DNA from: Actinomadura meyerae
Lineage (GTDB): Bacteria; Actinomycetota; Actinomycetes; Streptosporangiales; Streptosporangiaceae
Reading direction: 5' to 3'
Assembly: GCF_900188445.1 (NCBI RefSeq)
Contig: NZ_FZOR01000006.1
Location: forward strand, 1-64,000
Length of the DNA: 64,000 nt
Positions 7,895-21,014 of the stretch are shown one piece after another. The notes beneath the pieces were generated by a model, which saw only the letters and a program-made list of their open reading frames with translations, was not told where the DNA came from and ran no database searches. How positions within the stretch are numbered: the stretch's first letter is position 1; the number at the start of each line of letters is the position of its first letter. Position numbers and translations under genes: made by a program.

Positions 7895-8719
7895 ATGCCG
7901 GTGGATTACCGAGCCCCCAACATCAACGCGCGGAGCCTGGGGCAGCATCTGCGGAAGATCCGGGAGATCCTCGAACTGTCCTACGCCGAGGCGGCATCCC
8001 ACCTCGGCGTCGACGCCGACTGGCTCGCCCGCGTCGAGACGGGCTTCGGGCCGATCACGCCCGAGCAGGTCGCCGGCATCCTGGACGCCTACGGCGCCCC
8101 GCCGCGCATGCGCGAGATGCTGGTGGACCTCGCGTCCCGCCCGGCCGGCCCGCCCTGGCTGGCCCGCCACGTGGGGCGCCTCAAGGCCCTCGTCCGCGAC
8201 ATCTACACGGTCGAGTCGGAGTCGCCGCTCATCCATGTCTTCGGCATCGGCCACCTGCCGGAGCTGGTCCGCTGCGAGGCGTACGCGCGGCTGGTGTTCG
8301 AGCACCACATCCCCGAGGTCGACGTGGACGAGGAGTGGGACCTGCTCAGCAGCCGCCAACGGCACCGCCCGGGCGGAGCGCCCCGCACGCTCGAGGTCGT
8401 CCTCGACGGGCTGACCCTCCAGCACCACGGCGGCCCGCCCGCGGTCTTCCGCGCGCAGCTCGGCCACCTGCTCGGCCTCGGCGGCGCCTCGACCGTCCGC
8501 GTCATCCCGCCGGAGACGGGCGTCCACGCGGGCCTGGACGGCTCGTTCGACGTGCTGGAGTTCCCCGGCCGGCCCGACCGCGTCTCCCTCGTCCACACGA
8601 TCCTCGGCATCGACGTCGCCGGAGGCGACCTCTGGGACACCTGGCGGAAGGTGGAGGCGGTGGCCCTGCCCCCCGCCGACTCCGCCGCCTTCCTCACCGG
8701 CCTCCGCGACTCCCTGTAG
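7895..8719 (+). CDS. XRE-family regulator with Scr1-type (DUF5753) domain
   Basis: A 274-residue protein of the large actinomycete HTH_31/DUF5753 family. The N-terminal HTH (about residues 12-70) has LGQHLRKIREILELSYAEAASHLGVDADWLARVE. The rest is the conserved Scr1 module with VFGIGHLPELVRCEAYAR and VRVIPPETGVHAGLDGSFDVLEFP. Members usually sit beside a small DUF397 gene and affect development or secondary metabolism; no DUF397 gene is visible here. The ATG at 7895 is 6 nt after a TACCCT box, so leaderless translation is likely. The frame is open further upstream, but that part overlaps the TetR gene in another phase and is not coding. Confidence 0.83.
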   Translation: MPVDYRAPNINARSLGQHLRKIREILELSYAEAASHLGVDADWLARVETGFGPITPEQVAGILDAYGAPPRMREMLVDLASRPAGPPWLARHVGRLKALVRDIYTVESESPLIHVFGIGHLPELVRCEAYARLVFEHHIPEVDVDEEWDLLSSRQRHRPGGAPRTLEVVLDGLTLQHHGGPPAVFRAQLGHLLGLGGASTVRVIPPETGVHAGLDGSFDVLEFPGRPDRVSLVHTILGIDVAGGDLWDTWRKVEAVALPPADSAAFLTGLRDSL

Positions 8720-8785
8720 CGTCACGGCCCGACCTGCCGCCCGACGTGTGGATCGCGTTCGACGCGACCGCCTGAACGGGGGCGG

Positions 8786-10345
8786 TCAGGACGGGTCGAT
8801 CAGGACGCCCGGGTTGAGGATCCCCGCCGGGTCCAGGGTCGACTTGACGGCGCGGAGGGCGGCGGCGAACGGGGCCGGGCGCTGGCGGTCGTACCAGGGG
8901 CGGTGGTCGCGGCCGACCGCGTGGTGGTGGGTGATCGTGGCGCGGTGGGCGGACAGGGCGTCCGACACGGCCGTCTTGATCTCGTCCCACTGGGCGACGG
9001 TCGAGCCCCAGCGGCCGGACGCGTACACGCCGAAGTAGGGCGCGGGGCCGTCCGGGTAGACGTGGGTGAAGCGGCACGTCACGACGCCCTGGGCGCCGGC
9101 CTCGTCCATCGCCCGCCGGGCCGCCGCGAGGACGGCCTCGCGCAGGGCGGGGAAGGCGCCCCAGGTGCAGGCCGTCTCGAACGTCTCGACGATCATGCCG
9201 TGGGCGGCGAGGGCGTCGCGCTGGTAGGGCATGCGCAGGAACGCGGCGCGCCAGGTGTCGGACGCGTCGCGCTTCGCGCGGGGCTGCGGCCGGCCGCCGT
9301 GGTCGCGGCAGAGTTCCAGGGCCCGGTCCAGGAGCGCGTCCACCGGGTGGTCGGCCGACTCGAAGCCCAGGACGAGGACCCCGCCTGGTGAGTCCGTACC
9401 GGCGTTCAGCAGTGCCTCCATCGGGTCGAGGAGGCGGCAGTTCGCCGGGTTCAGCCCCGACTGAGCGAGAGCCCGCGTCGCGTCAACGGCGTCGTCGTTG
9501 GCGGTGAAGAGCACGGACGCCCCCGCGCGCCAGCGGGGCCGCTGCTGGAGGCGCATCCATGCTTCGGTGATGATGCCGAGGGTCCCTTCCGAGCCGAGGA
9601 ACAGGCGGTCCGGTGAGGGGCCCGCGCCCGAGCCGGGCAGGCGCAGGGACTCGCTCACTCCCGCCGGAGTCACCACCCGCAGGGCTTCCACCATGTCGTC
9701 GATGTGGGTGAGGACGGTCGCGTAGTGGCCGCCCGAGCGGGTGGCCAGCCACCCGCCGAGCGTGGAGAACTCGAACGACTGGGGGAAGTGCCGCAAGGTC
9801 AGGCCCCGCGGCCGCAGGTGGTCTTCGAGCGCCGGGCCGTAGACGCCCGCCTGGACTCGGGCCGCCCTGGCGGTGGTGTCGATCTCTACGACATCGGCCA
9901 GGCGGCCCAGGTCGAGGCTGATCGCGGGCCCGCCTCCGCGGGGTTCCACGCCTCCGACGACCGAACTGCCCCCGCCGTACGGGATGAGGGCGATCCCGGC
10001 GCCGGCGCACCAGTCGAGGACATCGACCACGTCGCTCTCGGTCCCCGGCCTGACCACCAGGTCGGGAACCTCGCCCAGCTCCCCCAGCAGGTTGCGGACG
10101 ACGTCCCGGAACGCCTTGCCCCGGGCGTGGCCGAGCCGGTCGGCCGGGTCGTCGGAGCAGAGCGCGGCCAGGGACGGGGGCGCGGTGACACGCGGGGGCC
10201 GAACGTCGAGGTCGCCGACCTCTGGGGGCTCGTGGCCGGTCAGGTCGGCGCCGGGCAGCAGCCCGGCCACCCGGTCGATCAGCGCAGCGCGCTCCGCGCC
10301 CGTGACCGCGTCCTCCACATGTCCCCAGCCCCACCAATATCGCAT
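8786..10345 (-). CDS. FAD-binding oxidase, alkyldihydroxyacetonephosphate synthase-like
   Basis: A 519-residue flavoprotein of the PCMH/FAD_binding_4 type. The pyrophosphate loop PYGGGSSVVGG is near residue 130, followed by the second FAD segment FLGSEGTLGIITEA. Late in the protein HHHAVGRDHRPW corresponds to the His-rich active-site motif of alkylglycerone-phosphate synthase (ADPS). An ether-lipid role is possible, but many bacterial members oxidise hydroxy acids such as glycolate or lactate. It starts 10 nt after the stop of the upstream SDR gene on the same strand, so the two form an operon. The N-terminal MRYWWGWGH segment is usual for bacterial members. Confidence 0.83.
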   Translation of the reverse strand: MRYWWGWGHVEDAVTGAERAALIDRVAGLLPGADLTGHEPPEVGDLDVRPPRVTAPPSLAALCSDDPADRLGHARGKAFRDVVRNLLGELGEVPDLVVRPGTESDVVDVLDWCAGAGIALIPYGGGSSVVGGVEPRGGGPAISLDLGRLADVVEIDTTARAARVQAGVYGPALEDHLRPRGLTLRHFPQSFEFSTLGGWLATRSGGHYATVLTHIDDMVEALRVVTPAGVSESLRLPGSGAGPSPDRLFLGSEGTLGIITEAWMRLQQRPRWRAGASVLFTANDDAVDATRALAQSGLNPANCRLLDPMEALLNAGTDSPGGVLVLGFESADHPVDALLDRALELCRDHGGRPQPRAKRDASDTWRAAFLRMPYQRDALAAHGMIVETFETACTWGAFPALREAVLAAARRAMDEAGAQGVVTCRFTHVYPDGPAPYFGVYASGRWGSTVAQWDEIKTAVSDALSAHRATITHHHAVGRDHRPWYDRQRPAPFAAALRAVKSTLDPAGILNPGVLIDPS

Positions 10346-10355
10346 GCCCCCATCA

Positions 10356-11102
10356 TCAGGTGAGGTTGAGGCCGCCGTCCACGGCCAGGGTCTGCCCCGT
10401 CAGCCAGGTGCTGGACGGATCGGCCAGGCGGACGATCCAGGCCGCCACCTCGGCGGGGTCGCCGCGGCGCGCCAGCGGGATGCGGGCCGCCTCCGCCCGC
10501 TTGACCTCCTCGACGGCGGCGGGCGGCAGGCCCGCCGCGCTCAGGGCCTCGCTCTCGGTGGGGCCGGGGGCCAGCGCGTTCACGCGGACGCCGTCGTCGG
10601 CCAGTTCGAGGGCCCAGCTGCGGGTGAGCTGCTCCAGGGCGGCCTTGGACGCGGCGTAGTGGGCGGCGCCGGGCAGCGGGCGGTGCCCGTAGGTGCTGGA
10701 CACGTTGACGATCGCTCCCCTGCTGTCGCACAGGTGCGGCAGGGCGGCGCGCGCCAGCAGGCTCGGGGCCGTGACGTTGAGCTCGAAGAGGCCCGCGATG
10801 CCTTCGGCGGTGGTCTCCGCGAGCGGCATCATCCTGGTCGCACCGGCGTTGTTGACCAGGACGTCCAGCCGTCCCCAGCGGGACACCGCCGCGTCGACCA
10901 CGGCCCGGGCCGTGTCCGGGGCGCGCAGGTCGGCCGGGTGGACGGCGATCCCCGGGTGGCCGCCCGCGGTCTCGTCCAGGGCGTCCTTCCGGCGGCCGAC
11001 GCCGAGGACGCGGGCGCCCGCGCCGGCGAAGAGGCGGGCGGCGGCGCGGCCGATGCCCGAGCCGGCGCCGGTGACGATGACGGTCGTACCGGTGAAGTCC
11101 AC
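10356..11102 (-). CDS. Classical SDR-family oxidoreductase
   Basis: A 248-residue reductase with all classical marks: TGAGSGIG near residue 10, NNAG, the catalytic Ser in VSSTYG, YAASK, and the closing TGQTLAVDGGL. GTG 11102 was chosen because it follows AGGGAGCTTC. An alternative ATG at 11141 would put the N-terminus inside a perfect palindrome. The gene is divergent from an ArsR regulator across that palindrome and precedes the ADPS-like flavoenzyme, so a repressed two-enzyme operon is likely. It probably oxidises or reduces an alcohol/ketone with NAD(P)H; the substrate is unknown. Confidence 0.85.
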   Translation of the reverse strand: MDFTGTTVIVTGAGSGIGRAAARLFAGAGARVLGVGRRKDALDETAGGHPGIAVHPADLRAPDTARAVVDAAVSRWGRLDVLVNNAGATRMMPLAETTAEGIAGLFELNVTAPSLLARAALPHLCDSRGAIVNVSSTYGHRPLPGAAHYAASKAALEQLTRSWALELADDGVRVNALAPGPTESEALSAAGLPPAAVEEVKRAEAARIPLARRGDPAEVAAWIVRLADPSSTWLTGQTLAVDGGLNLT

Positions 11103-11113
11103 GAAGCTCCCTA

Positions 11114-11140
11114 TGTTCGATGTTCGGCGAACATCGAACA
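11114..11140. promoter_or_regulatory. Perfect 27-bp palindromic operator
   Basis: Arms of 13 bp (TGTTCGATGTTCG and its complement) flank one central G. Each arm itself holds two TGTTCG half-sites, which suggests binding of two dimers. It lies between the divergent SDR and ArsR starts and directly upstream of the ArsR -10 box TAGCAT (11144-11149). Control of both genes by the ArsR protein is the simplest reading. Confidence 0.82.
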
Positions 11141-11155
11141 AAGTAGCATGGCGGC

Positions 11156-11497
11156 ATGAAGCGAGCGCGCCATCCGGCTCCGGACGAGATCGGCCTCGTC
11201 GGTGTCATGGGGGCGCTCAGCGACCCGATCCGGGTGGGGCTGGTGCGCGTCCTCGCCGACGGCCGCGAGCGCGGCTGGGGCGAGCTGCGGGCGCCGGTCG
11301 CCAAGTCGACGCTCAGCCACCACCTGCGCGTCCTGCGCGACGCCGGCATCACGCGGACGCGCGAGGAGGGCACCCGCTGCTACGTCACGCTCCGGCGCGA
11401 CGACCTGGAGGCCCGCTTCCCGGGGCTGCTCGCCGCCGTCCTGGACGCGGCCCGCGGCGACGACGTCGGCGCCCACGTCGGCCTCCGCACGGACTGA
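11156..11497 (+). CDS. ArsR-family winged-helix regulator
   Basis: A 113-residue regulator. The HTH region includes LSDPIRVGLVRVLADG and KSTLSHHLRVLRDAGITRTREEGTRCYVTLRRDDL, the classic ArsR fold. No CxC metal-binding motif is present, so it probably senses something other than metal. The ATG lies 6 nt after a TAGCAT box, indicating a leaderless mRNA. It is divergent from the SDR-flavoenzyme operon with a perfect palindrome between. Three GACCGACCCCCG-like repeats follow its stop (about 11496-11526). Confidence 0.87.
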   Translation: MKRARHPAPDEIGLVGVMGALSDPIRVGLVRVLADGRERGWGELRAPVAKSTLSHHLRVLRDAGITRTREEGTRCYVTLRRDDLEARFPGLLAAVLDAARGDDVGAHVGLRTD

Positions 11498-11558
11498 CCC
11501 CCGGACCGACCCCCGGACCGACCCCGAAATCCGCCCGTACGCCCGCTGGACAAAACGC

Positions 11559-11574
11559 GTAACACTAAGGTTAC
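11559..11574. promoter_or_regulatory. Dyad operator before the second ArsR gene
   Basis: GTAAC, six bases, GTTAC, overlapping a TACATA -10-like box at 11572-11577 that is 5 nt before the GTG start of the downstream ArsR gene. Its position suggests autoregulation. Confidence 0.5.
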
Positions 11575-11582
11575 ATATCACC

Positions 11583-11951
11583 GTGGACGTCTTCGAGGCG
11601 GTGGCGGATCCGGTGCGGCGGCGCATCGTGGTGCTGCTCGGCGAAGGGCCGCGGACGGCCGGGGCGCTGGCCGCGGCGTTCCCGGAGATCAGCCGCCCCG
11701 CGGTGAGCCGGCATCTGCGGGTGCTGCGGGAGGCGGGGCTGATCACGGCCGAGCCGGTGGGGCGCGAGCGCCACTACCGGGTCGACACCGGTCCCCTGGC
11801 CGAGATCGACCGGTGGCTCTCGGCGGCCCGCAGGGACGCCTGGGAGGCGCGCTTCGACGCCCTGGAGACAGAGGTCCACCGGACGCGGCGCGACCGGTGC
11901 GCGCGACCGGACGAAGGCGACCCGCCCGCGACTTCGAGGAGAACGGGATGA
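11583..11951 (+). CDS. ArsR-family regulator paired with an SRPBCC protein
   Basis: A 122-residue protein starting VDVFEAVADPVRRRIVVLLGEG, with the recognition region SRPAVSRHLRVLREAGLITAE, typical of the SdpR/PF12840-like ArsR group. Unlike the preceding ArsR gene it forms an operon with an AHSA1/SRPBCC gene: its TGA overlaps the next ATG (ATGA). ArsR-SRPBCC pairs are common in actinomycetes and the partner often binds a hydrophobic ligand. GTG 11583 was chosen for its distance from the -10-like box and for the family N-terminus. Upstream codons in the same frame are not conserved-looking. Confidence 0.85.
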   Translation: MDVFEAVADPVRRRIVVLLGEGPRTAGALAAAFPEISRPAVSRHLRVLREAGLITAEPVGRERHYRVDTGPLAEIDRWLSAARRDAWEARFDALETEVHRTRRDRCARPDEGDPPATSRRTG

Positions 11952-12448
11952 CCCGACCGACGCCGACAGGCCGGCTGCTCGCCACGGCGACCGGTGCCGA
12001 CCTGCGGATGACGCGCGAGTTCAAGGCGACGATCGAGGAGGTGTGGGCGGGCATCACCGAGCCGGAGCGGACGGCCCGCTGGTTCGCGCACTGGAGCGGG
12101 GAGGGCCGGCCCGGCGCCACCGTCCGGCTCACGCTCACCCACGAGGAGGGGCGGCCCGAGAGCGACATGACGATCCTCGCCTGCGAGCCGCCGCGCAGGC
12201 TCGAGGTCGAGACCGTCGACGAGTACGGGCGCTGGCATCTGGAGGCCCGGCTCGACGAGGCCGGGGGCGTGACGACGCTGACCTTCACGCACCATCTGGA
12301 TCCCGGCACCGACGTGAGCACCACCGGCCCGGGGTGGGAGTACTACCTCGACCGGCTGGCCGCCTCGCTGGCGGGTGCCCCCGCCCCGGACTTCGACGAC
12401 TACTACCCGGCGCAGTGCGCGTACTACGCGGGCCTGACCGCGGACTGA
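11948..12448 (+). CDS. SRPBCC (AHSA1-type) domain protein
   Basis: A 166-residue START/Bet v1-like protein of the activator-of-Hsp90 type. Family features include the opening MTREFKATIEEVWAGITEPERTARWFAHWSGEG, the central strand pattern with DMTILACEPPRRLEVETV, and the closing GWEYYLDRLAASLAG helix. It probably binds a small hydrophobic ligand in a helix-grip pocket; no enzymatic role is evident. It is translationally coupled to the ArsR gene by a 4-nt ATGA overlap. Confidence 0.85.
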   Translation: MTRPTPTGRLLATATGADLRMTREFKATIEEVWAGITEPERTARWFAHWSGEGRPGATVRLTLTHEEGRPESDMTILACEPPRRLEVETVDEYGRWHLEARLDEAGGVTTLTFTHHLDPGTDVSTTGPGWEYYLDRLAASLAGAPAPDFDDYYPAQCAYYAGLTAD

Positions 12449-12592
12449 GCCGCCCGTCTTCACTCTGACATGGGCATATGTCACGATTGAAGGTGGATGT
12501 GGCGATGCGGCGCGACGGGCCCGGACGGCCGGTGCCGCGGAGCCGCGAGCGCGCCCTCCGCGTGCCGGGGCCTGGGCCGGCGAGGAGGGGAC

Positions 12593-12787
12593 ATGCGCAA
12601 GATGGCCGACTGCAGGGACATGCCGAGCGAGTCGGGCTGCACGCTCACCATCAGCGGCGAGGAGGACGAGGTCGTCCGCGCCGCCGCCGAGCACGCGGCC
12701 TCCGTGCACGGGCACGACGACACCCCCGAGCTGCGGGACGAGATCCGCGCGGGCCTCAAGGACGAGCCCGCGATGGCGGGGAGCTGA
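12593..12787 (+). CDS. Small DUF1059-type protein
   Basis: A 64-residue protein beginning MRKMADCRDMPSESGCTLTISGEEDEVVRAAAEHAASVHGHDD, which matches the DUF1059 pattern (DCRD...CTLTISG, then HAAxxHGH). Function is unknown; the paired Cys and His residues could bind metal. A strong GAGGAGGGG precedes the ATG. It lies 5 nt before the next gene, with which it is probably cotranscribed. Confidence 0.8.
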   Translation: MRKMADCRDMPSESGCTLTISGEEDEVVRAAAEHAASVHGHDDTPELRDEIRAGLKDEPAMAGS

Positions 12788-12792
12788 CGCGG

Positions 12793-13089
12793 ATGACCTT
12801 CGTTCAGATCATCGAGTACGAGACCGACCGCCAGGACGAGCTGGACGGGCTGTTCGACGAGTGGGCGAGCGCGACCGAGGGCAAGCGCACGGCGACGCAC
12901 GAGTTCCACACGAAGGACCACGAGAACCCGGCCCACTTCGTGGACATCGTCGAGTTCCCGTCCTACGAGGAGGCGATGCGCAACAGCGACCTGCCGGAGA
13001 CGCGGCGGATCGCCGAGCGGATCCAGGGGCTGTGCAGCTCCGGGCCGAAGTTCATGAACCTGGACGTGGTTCGCGACGAGCCGCTGTGA
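12793..13089 (+). CDS. Small dimeric alpha-beta barrel (ABM-like) protein
   Basis: A 98-residue protein with a ferredoxin-like alpha/beta pattern: FVQIIEYETDRQDELDGLFDEW, THEFHTKDHENPAHFVDIVEFPSYEEAMRNSDLPETRRIAERI. This layout is seen in antibiotic-biosynthesis-monooxygenase-like and other dimeric alpha-beta barrel proteins. No catalytic residue can be named. It starts 5 nt after the DUF1059 stop, so the two form a pair, and it ends at a terminator convergent with the PKS operon. A link to that operon is possible but unproven. Confidence 0.7.
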   Translation: MTFVQIIEYETDRQDELDGLFDEWASATEGKRTATHEFHTKDHENPAHFVDIVEFPSYEEAMRNSDLPETRRIAERIQGLCSSGPKFMNLDVVRDEPL

Positions 13090-13095
13090 CGCACA

Positions 13096-13127
13096 CCCCC
13101 CGCGGCGCCTGACGCGTCCGCGGGGGG
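13096..13127. terminator. Hairpin terminator between convergent operons
   Basis: Inverted repeat CCCCCCGCGG/CCGCGGGGGG (13096-13105 with 13118-13127, 12-nt loop), 6 nt after the ABM-like stop. It also lies beyond the 3' end of the methyltransferase gene on the other strand. Confidence 0.7.
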
Positions 13128-13194
13128 CGGCGGCTCACATCGCGGCCGCTCGGACCGCTCCCGTTCGGGCCGGGCCTGCTCGGACCGCCGCTGG

Positions 13195-13998
13195 TCAGAC
13201 CGTGGCCGTGAACAGGTAGTTCATCGGGAACCCGAGCGTGTCGCGGGGCAGCGGCGGCCAGGGCCAGCGGCCGTAGGACGCGCCGTCCTCGCCGGGCAGC
13301 CGCACCTGCTCGGGAGTCCACCCGCAGGAGCTCAGGAACTCCTCCGGACGGTCGGTCCCCCAGAGCCAGGGGCAGCCGTCCGCGCGGAGGCGCGCAAGGC
13401 CCTCCCGGGTGAACTCGCTGATCATCGACTGGTGGGCGATCAGGTCGCCGGCCAGGACGCTGCCGGGAGCCGAGAGGGAGGCCAGCCGCTCCAGCAGGGT
13501 GCGGGCGTCCCCCTCGGTCAGGTAGAACAGCAGGCCCTCGGCGACCCACAGGGTGGGGGCGGAGGCGTCCCACCCGGCGGCGCGGAGGTCCCCGTCCCAC
13601 GGCCCGGTCAGGTCGGTGCCGATGCCGCGCCGGTCGCAGCGGTGGACGGCCTCCAGCTCGGCGAGCCTCTTCTCCTTCCACTCCATGAGCGCGGCCTGGT
13701 CGAGTTCGTACAGGACGGTCCCGGACGGCCAGTGCAGCCGCACCGACCGGGTGTCCAGGCCCGCCGCGACCAGCACGACCTGGGCCGGCGCGGACCGGGC
13801 GATCACCTCGTCCAGCCAGCGGGTGCGGATGGCGAGGAACTCGGTCGTGCCGGGGTTGTCGTAGCGCTCCCAGCGGGCGAAGCCCTCCGGGCCGGCGAGC
13901 GCCTCGGCGAGGGCGTCGGTGAACAGGGCGTCGGCGCGGCGGGTCTCCACCGCGCGCGCCGCGGCCGTCCAGCGGGCCGTCGCGGACACGCCTTCCAT
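13195..13998 (-). CDS. SAM-dependent methyltransferase, LCMT/TcmP type, of the PKS operon
   Basis: A 267-residue protein of the leucine-carboxyl-methyltransferase family (PF04072), which includes the polyketide O-methyltransferase TcmP. Evidence is TARWTAAARAVETRRADALFTDALAEALAG at the N-terminus, the SAM loop LVAAGLDTRSVRL near residue 88, and WVAEGLLFYLTEGDARTLLERL. It starts 11 nt after the thioesterase stop with a GAGAGGAG ribosome site, so it is the third gene of the PKS operon. Inference: it could methylate the carboxyl or a hydroxyl of the released polyene. It ends the operon; no further enediyne genes follow. Confidence 0.85.
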   Translation of the reverse strand: MEGVSATARWTAAARAVETRRADALFTDALAEALAGPEGFARWERYDNPGTTEFLAIRTRWLDEVIARSAPAQVVLVAAGLDTRSVRLHWPSGTVLYELDQAALMEWKEKRLAELEAVHRCDRRGIGTDLTGPWDGDLRAAGWDASAPTLWVAEGLLFYLTEGDARTLLERLASLSAPGSVLAGDLIAHQSMISEFTREGLARLRADGCPWLWGTDRPEEFLSSCGWTPEQVRLPGEDGASYGRWPWPPLPRDTLGFPMNYLFTATV

Positions 13999-14009
13999 CG
14001 GGTCTCCTC

Positions 14010-14440
14010 TCACCGGCGGCCGGCCGTCACGGCGTCGACGAGGCGGCGCATCGACTCCGGGAGCCGCGCGGGCGCCATGTTGCCGTCGGCGTCGGGCCGG
14101 ACGCAGGCGACGCGCTGCTCGCCGGTGGCGACCAGCTCCTCCCCGCCCGGACGCTGCCGCCAGTACTCGAACTTCATGGTCATCTGGGTCTGGCCGACCT
14201 CGCCCGGCGTCATCCGGACGACCACCTCGTCGAAGATCGTCAGCTCGCGGAGGTACTCGCACTGGCAGCTCACGGTGAGCAGCCGGACCCCGTCGCCGAA
14301 CCCGGCGACGACGTCGGGCGTGTACTCGCGCAGGCAGAGCTCGCGGGCGCGGCCCTGCCAGCTGATGTAGTTGACGTAGTTGACGTTGCCGAGGAGGTCG
14401 GTGTCCTCGATGGTGACGATGTGCCGGTACTCGTAGCCCC

Positions 14441-14444
<4 letters not shown>
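14010..14444 (-). CDS. Enediyne-type hot-dog thioesterase
   Basis: A 144-residue thioesterase of the CalE7/SgcE10/DynE7 family, which releases the product from PksE. The signature EDTDLLGNVNYVNYISWQGRARELCLRE matches the family core (GNVxYxNYxxWQGxxRE), including the Asn, Tyr and Arg used by these enzymes instead of an acidic catalytic residue. GTG 14444 overlaps the PKS stop (GTGA), so the two are translationally coupled. In known systems the PksE/TE pair alone makes the linear heptaene pentadecaheptaene or a related polyene. It should act on the ACP-bound polyene in the cytosol. Confidence 0.92.
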
Positions 14445-20260
<5,816 letters not shown>

Positions 20261-20692
20261 ATTGCACCCCACAATGCGCCTGCGCATTTCCCGGCCCCGG
20301 CGCGGACCGTTTCCGGGCACGCCGAAACGAACTCCGTGCCGTGGGTGGGGAGAATGCGGCGAAGCCGTGAATGACCATTCTCAGAGCGCGCGGACGCCGC
20401 GCACGCGGGCCCGCCACTCCAAGATCAATCTGTAAGTTACTCGACTGTAGGGAGCCTCCGGAACCCCGTCAAGCAGCCGAAGTACTAAGTCACTAACAAT
20501 TTTCGGCCGTGCCGCCGCCATTCTCGTCACCCTCATACCCGGGAGCACCCGTTTGCGGCGTAGCGCGCGCCGCATCCCGCCGGATACCCGGATGACCGCT
20601 TTCCGGGTGGCGGCGGCACACAGCGCGACGACGGAAAAGCCGAAGGTTAGCTGAAAATTCATTCACCCCGGGTGCCGCATGGCCACCGGTCG
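20261..20692. other. 432-bp upstream region of the PKS operon
   Basis: This stretch between the PKS start and the DUF1330 stop has visibly lower GC than its surroundings. A minus-strand open frame of 93 codons (20381-20662) lacks family features and a ribosome site, and a promoter lies inside it, so it is not called. Transcription from that promoter would leave a PKS leader of roughly 175 nt. No riboswitch was recognised. Confidence 0.6.
20444..20472 (-). promoter_or_regulatory. Predicted promoter of the PKS-TE-methyltransferase operon
   Basis: On the minus strand TTGACG (20472-20467), a 17-base spacer and TACAGT (20449-20444) form a near-consensus vegetative-type promoter. It is about 185 nt upstream of the PKS GTG. 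It is among the clearest -35/-10 pairs in the window. Confidence 0.7.
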
Positions 20693-20986
20693 TCAGCCGA
20701 GACCTTCGATGACGCGGAAGTCGCGCTCGACGGCGTCGCCGAGGACGGCCAGCGCCTCCTGGTAGGCCGCGCTCTCGCGTGCGGCGACCGCCTCCTCGAA
20801 GCTGTCGAACTCGACCAGGACGACGCGCTCGGCGACGCCGGTCTCGTACGGCGCGACCCGCCCGCCACGGGCGAGGGTCCGCCCGCCCGCGGCCCGGACG
20901 GCCGTACCGGCGAGCTTGTTGTAGGCGGCAAGCCTCTCGGGGTCCGTGATGGTGCGGTAGACACTGACCCAGTAGCCCTTGGCCAC
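20693..20986 (-). CDS. DUF1330 family protein
   Basis: A 97-residue dimeric ferredoxin-like protein: MAKGYWVSVYRTITDPERLAAYNKLAGTAVRAAGG, then ERVVLVEFDSFEEAVAARESAAYQEAL, the typical DUF1330 pattern. Biochemical function is unknown; the fold is shared with ABM monooxygenases and cyclases. GTG 20986 follows a strong AGGAGGAACC. It lies 28 nt after the MFS transporter stop and upstream of the PKS on the same strand, so it may belong to the MarR-MFS operon or act with the PKS. Confidence 0.85.
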   Translation of the reverse strand: MAKGYWVSVYRTITDPERLAAYNKLAGTAVRAAGGRTLARGGRVAPYETGVAERVVLVEFDSFEEAVAARESAAYQEALAVLGDAVERDFRVIEGLG

Positions 20987-21014
20987 GGTTCCTCCTGTGT
21001 TCGGGATCGATGTT

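Noticed and set aside
8700-8785. DUF397 partner gene of the XRE/Scr1 regulator
   Set aside because: The short frame after the regulator has no DUF397 features and runs into the convergent flavoenzyme gene.
11102-11141. N-terminal extension of the SDR to ATG 11141
   Set aside because: It would be encoded by the perfect palindrome; GTG 11102 with AGGGAG is the better start.
20381-20662. A 93-codon minus-strand frame upstream of the PKS
   Set aside because: There is no ribosome site, no recognisable family and unusual composition, and it contains the predicted PKS promoter.
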